From Plastoroseomonas arctica (GTDB taxonomy: Bacteria; Pseudomonadota; Alphaproteobacteria; Acetobacterales; Acetobacteraceae): 64,000 nt of DNA. Below, one piece after another: positions 63,602 to 64,000 of this stretch. A model generated the notes under the pieces. It worked only from the letters and a program-made list of their open reading frames with translations. It searched no databases and was not told the DNA's origin. Position numbers and translations under genes: made by a program. The stretch is taken from assembly GCF_018128965.1 (NCBI RefSeq), contig NZ_JAAEDH010000014.1:62001-126000 (forward strand), in the 5' to 3' direction. Every line of letters starts with the position of its first letter. Positions within the stretch are counted from its first letter, which is position 1.

Positions 63602-64000
63602 TCAAGGCGGGGTGGGTGCCGCCGGGTTGCCGCCGCTGGCACCCTGCTCGGCCAGGCCGAAGATGCCGCGCAGGAAGCCCGGCGTCAGCGCGGCGAGCGG
63701 ATTGACGCCCACCGAAGGATCGGCGATCGGACCGCGGATGCGGTAGGTGGCGGCGAACAGCCCGCCGCCCGCCTCGGGCGAGAAGATCCGACCGACCAGC
63801 GGGATGTTGCCGAGCAGCGAGTTGAAGAAATAGGCCGGCACGATGGTGCCCTGAATATCCACGGTCTCGCCGCGCCGGTCGATCCGCCCGCGCGCGGTCA
63901 GGCCCAGGGAGGCCGAGAAGGCGCGCGCATCCTCCAGCTCCAGCACGCCGGGTGAGAGGCGGAACGGCGCGGTCAGGCGCGTGAAGGCGAGGCCCGGACC
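63602..64000 (-). CDS. AsmA-like/DUF3971 protein, C-terminal fragment
   Basis: Only the last 132 or so codons are in the window; the frame is open to the right edge. The segment LELEDARAFSASLGLTARGRIDRRGETVDIQGTIVP, FNSLLGNIPLVGRIFSPEAGGGLFAATYRIRGP and VNPLAALTPGFLRGIF is the usual end of the alphaproteobacterial AsmA/YhdP-like proteins, large inner-membrane-anchored proteins that bridge the periplasm and are linked to phospholipid transport to the outer membrane. A short Ala/Pro tail follows. Confidence 0.85.
   Translation of the reverse strand, partial: GPGLAFTRLTAPFRLSPGVLELEDARAFSASLGLTARGRIDRRGETVDIQGTIVPAYFFNSLLGNIPLVGRIFSPEAGGGLFAATYRIRGPIADPSVGVNPLAALTPGFLRGIFGLAEQGASGGNPAAPTPP

Overview
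The window is very GC-rich, densely coded chromosomal DNA. It has many ATGA or GTGA stop/start overlaps, GTG and TTG starts, and long spurious antisense frames. Gene content points to an alphaproteobacterium, most likely of the Acetobacteraceae (Roseomonas-like): a UPF0262 protein, a DUF3971/AsmA-type protein, a Bug-type tripartite tricarboxylate binding protein, a YagTSR-type molybdenum hydroxylase, a DUF1800/DUF1501 pair, and GC-rich palindromic intergenic repeats. This placement is inferred from gene content and style, not from a marker tree. No rRNA, tRNA, CRISPR, transposase or prophage gene was seen.

Layout, left to right. 1-5.0 kb: 3' end of a GlcG/HbpS-like gene, a thiamine-diphosphate enzyme, and two oligopeptide ABC ATPases without permeases. 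5.1-6.1 kb: a small lipoprotein, gpt and csaA. 6.2-11.7 kb: a co-directional run of gamma-glutamyltransferase-like protein, amidase, cysteine hydrolase and NCS2 permease, which looks like uptake and hydrolysis of a nitrogenous compound. 11.8-14.7 kb: an isolated protein resembling the Burkholderia lethal factor 1 deamidase fold, a DUF1579-like protein, and a CorC/HlyC-type CBS membrane protein. 15-18.4 kb: a large membrane glycosyltransferase fused to a GH17-like domain, closed by a strong terminator, then small proteins. 18.5-20.1 kb: KDPG aldolase and KDG kinase. 20.4-23.5 kb: a racemase-family gene, then DUF983, UPF0262, a ZnuB-like permease and a PepSY-like protein. 23.5-29.1 kb: a class II aldolase/P-loop kinase/PrpF operon, a cupin, a class V aminotransferase, an Rrf2 regulator and a nitronate monooxygenase. 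29.3-35.8 kb: a complete sugar ABC importer followed by an enolase-superfamily dehydratase and a 2-hydroxyacid dehydrogenase, which is a sugar-acid catabolic operon. 35.8-46 kb: an MBL hydrolase, a DEAD-box helicase, a sugar aminotransferase, an extended SDR, a K+-channel-like protein, UPF0114, a TPR/O-GlcNAc-transferase-like protein and an NfeD/SPFH pair. 46-51.3 kb: an SDR, a MaoC hydratase and the three-subunit Mo-hydroxylase, divergent from a TetR gene with two matching operator palindromes between them. 52-58.5 kb: a Tat-exported unknown, two tandem secreted Cys proteins, a PAS-GGDEF-EAL protein and a stand-alone fusA. 58.7-64 kb: DUF1800/DUF1501, a GFA-family protein, a Bug receptor with an extradiol dioxygenase, and a truncated AsmA-like protein.

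The most interesting signals are the BLF1-like protein (11.8 kb), a family of composite palindromic repeats with a shared GGGGTCC(A/G)GGGG-like core, the paired TetR operators, and several enzymes whose catalytic or cofactor motifs deviate from the family norm.
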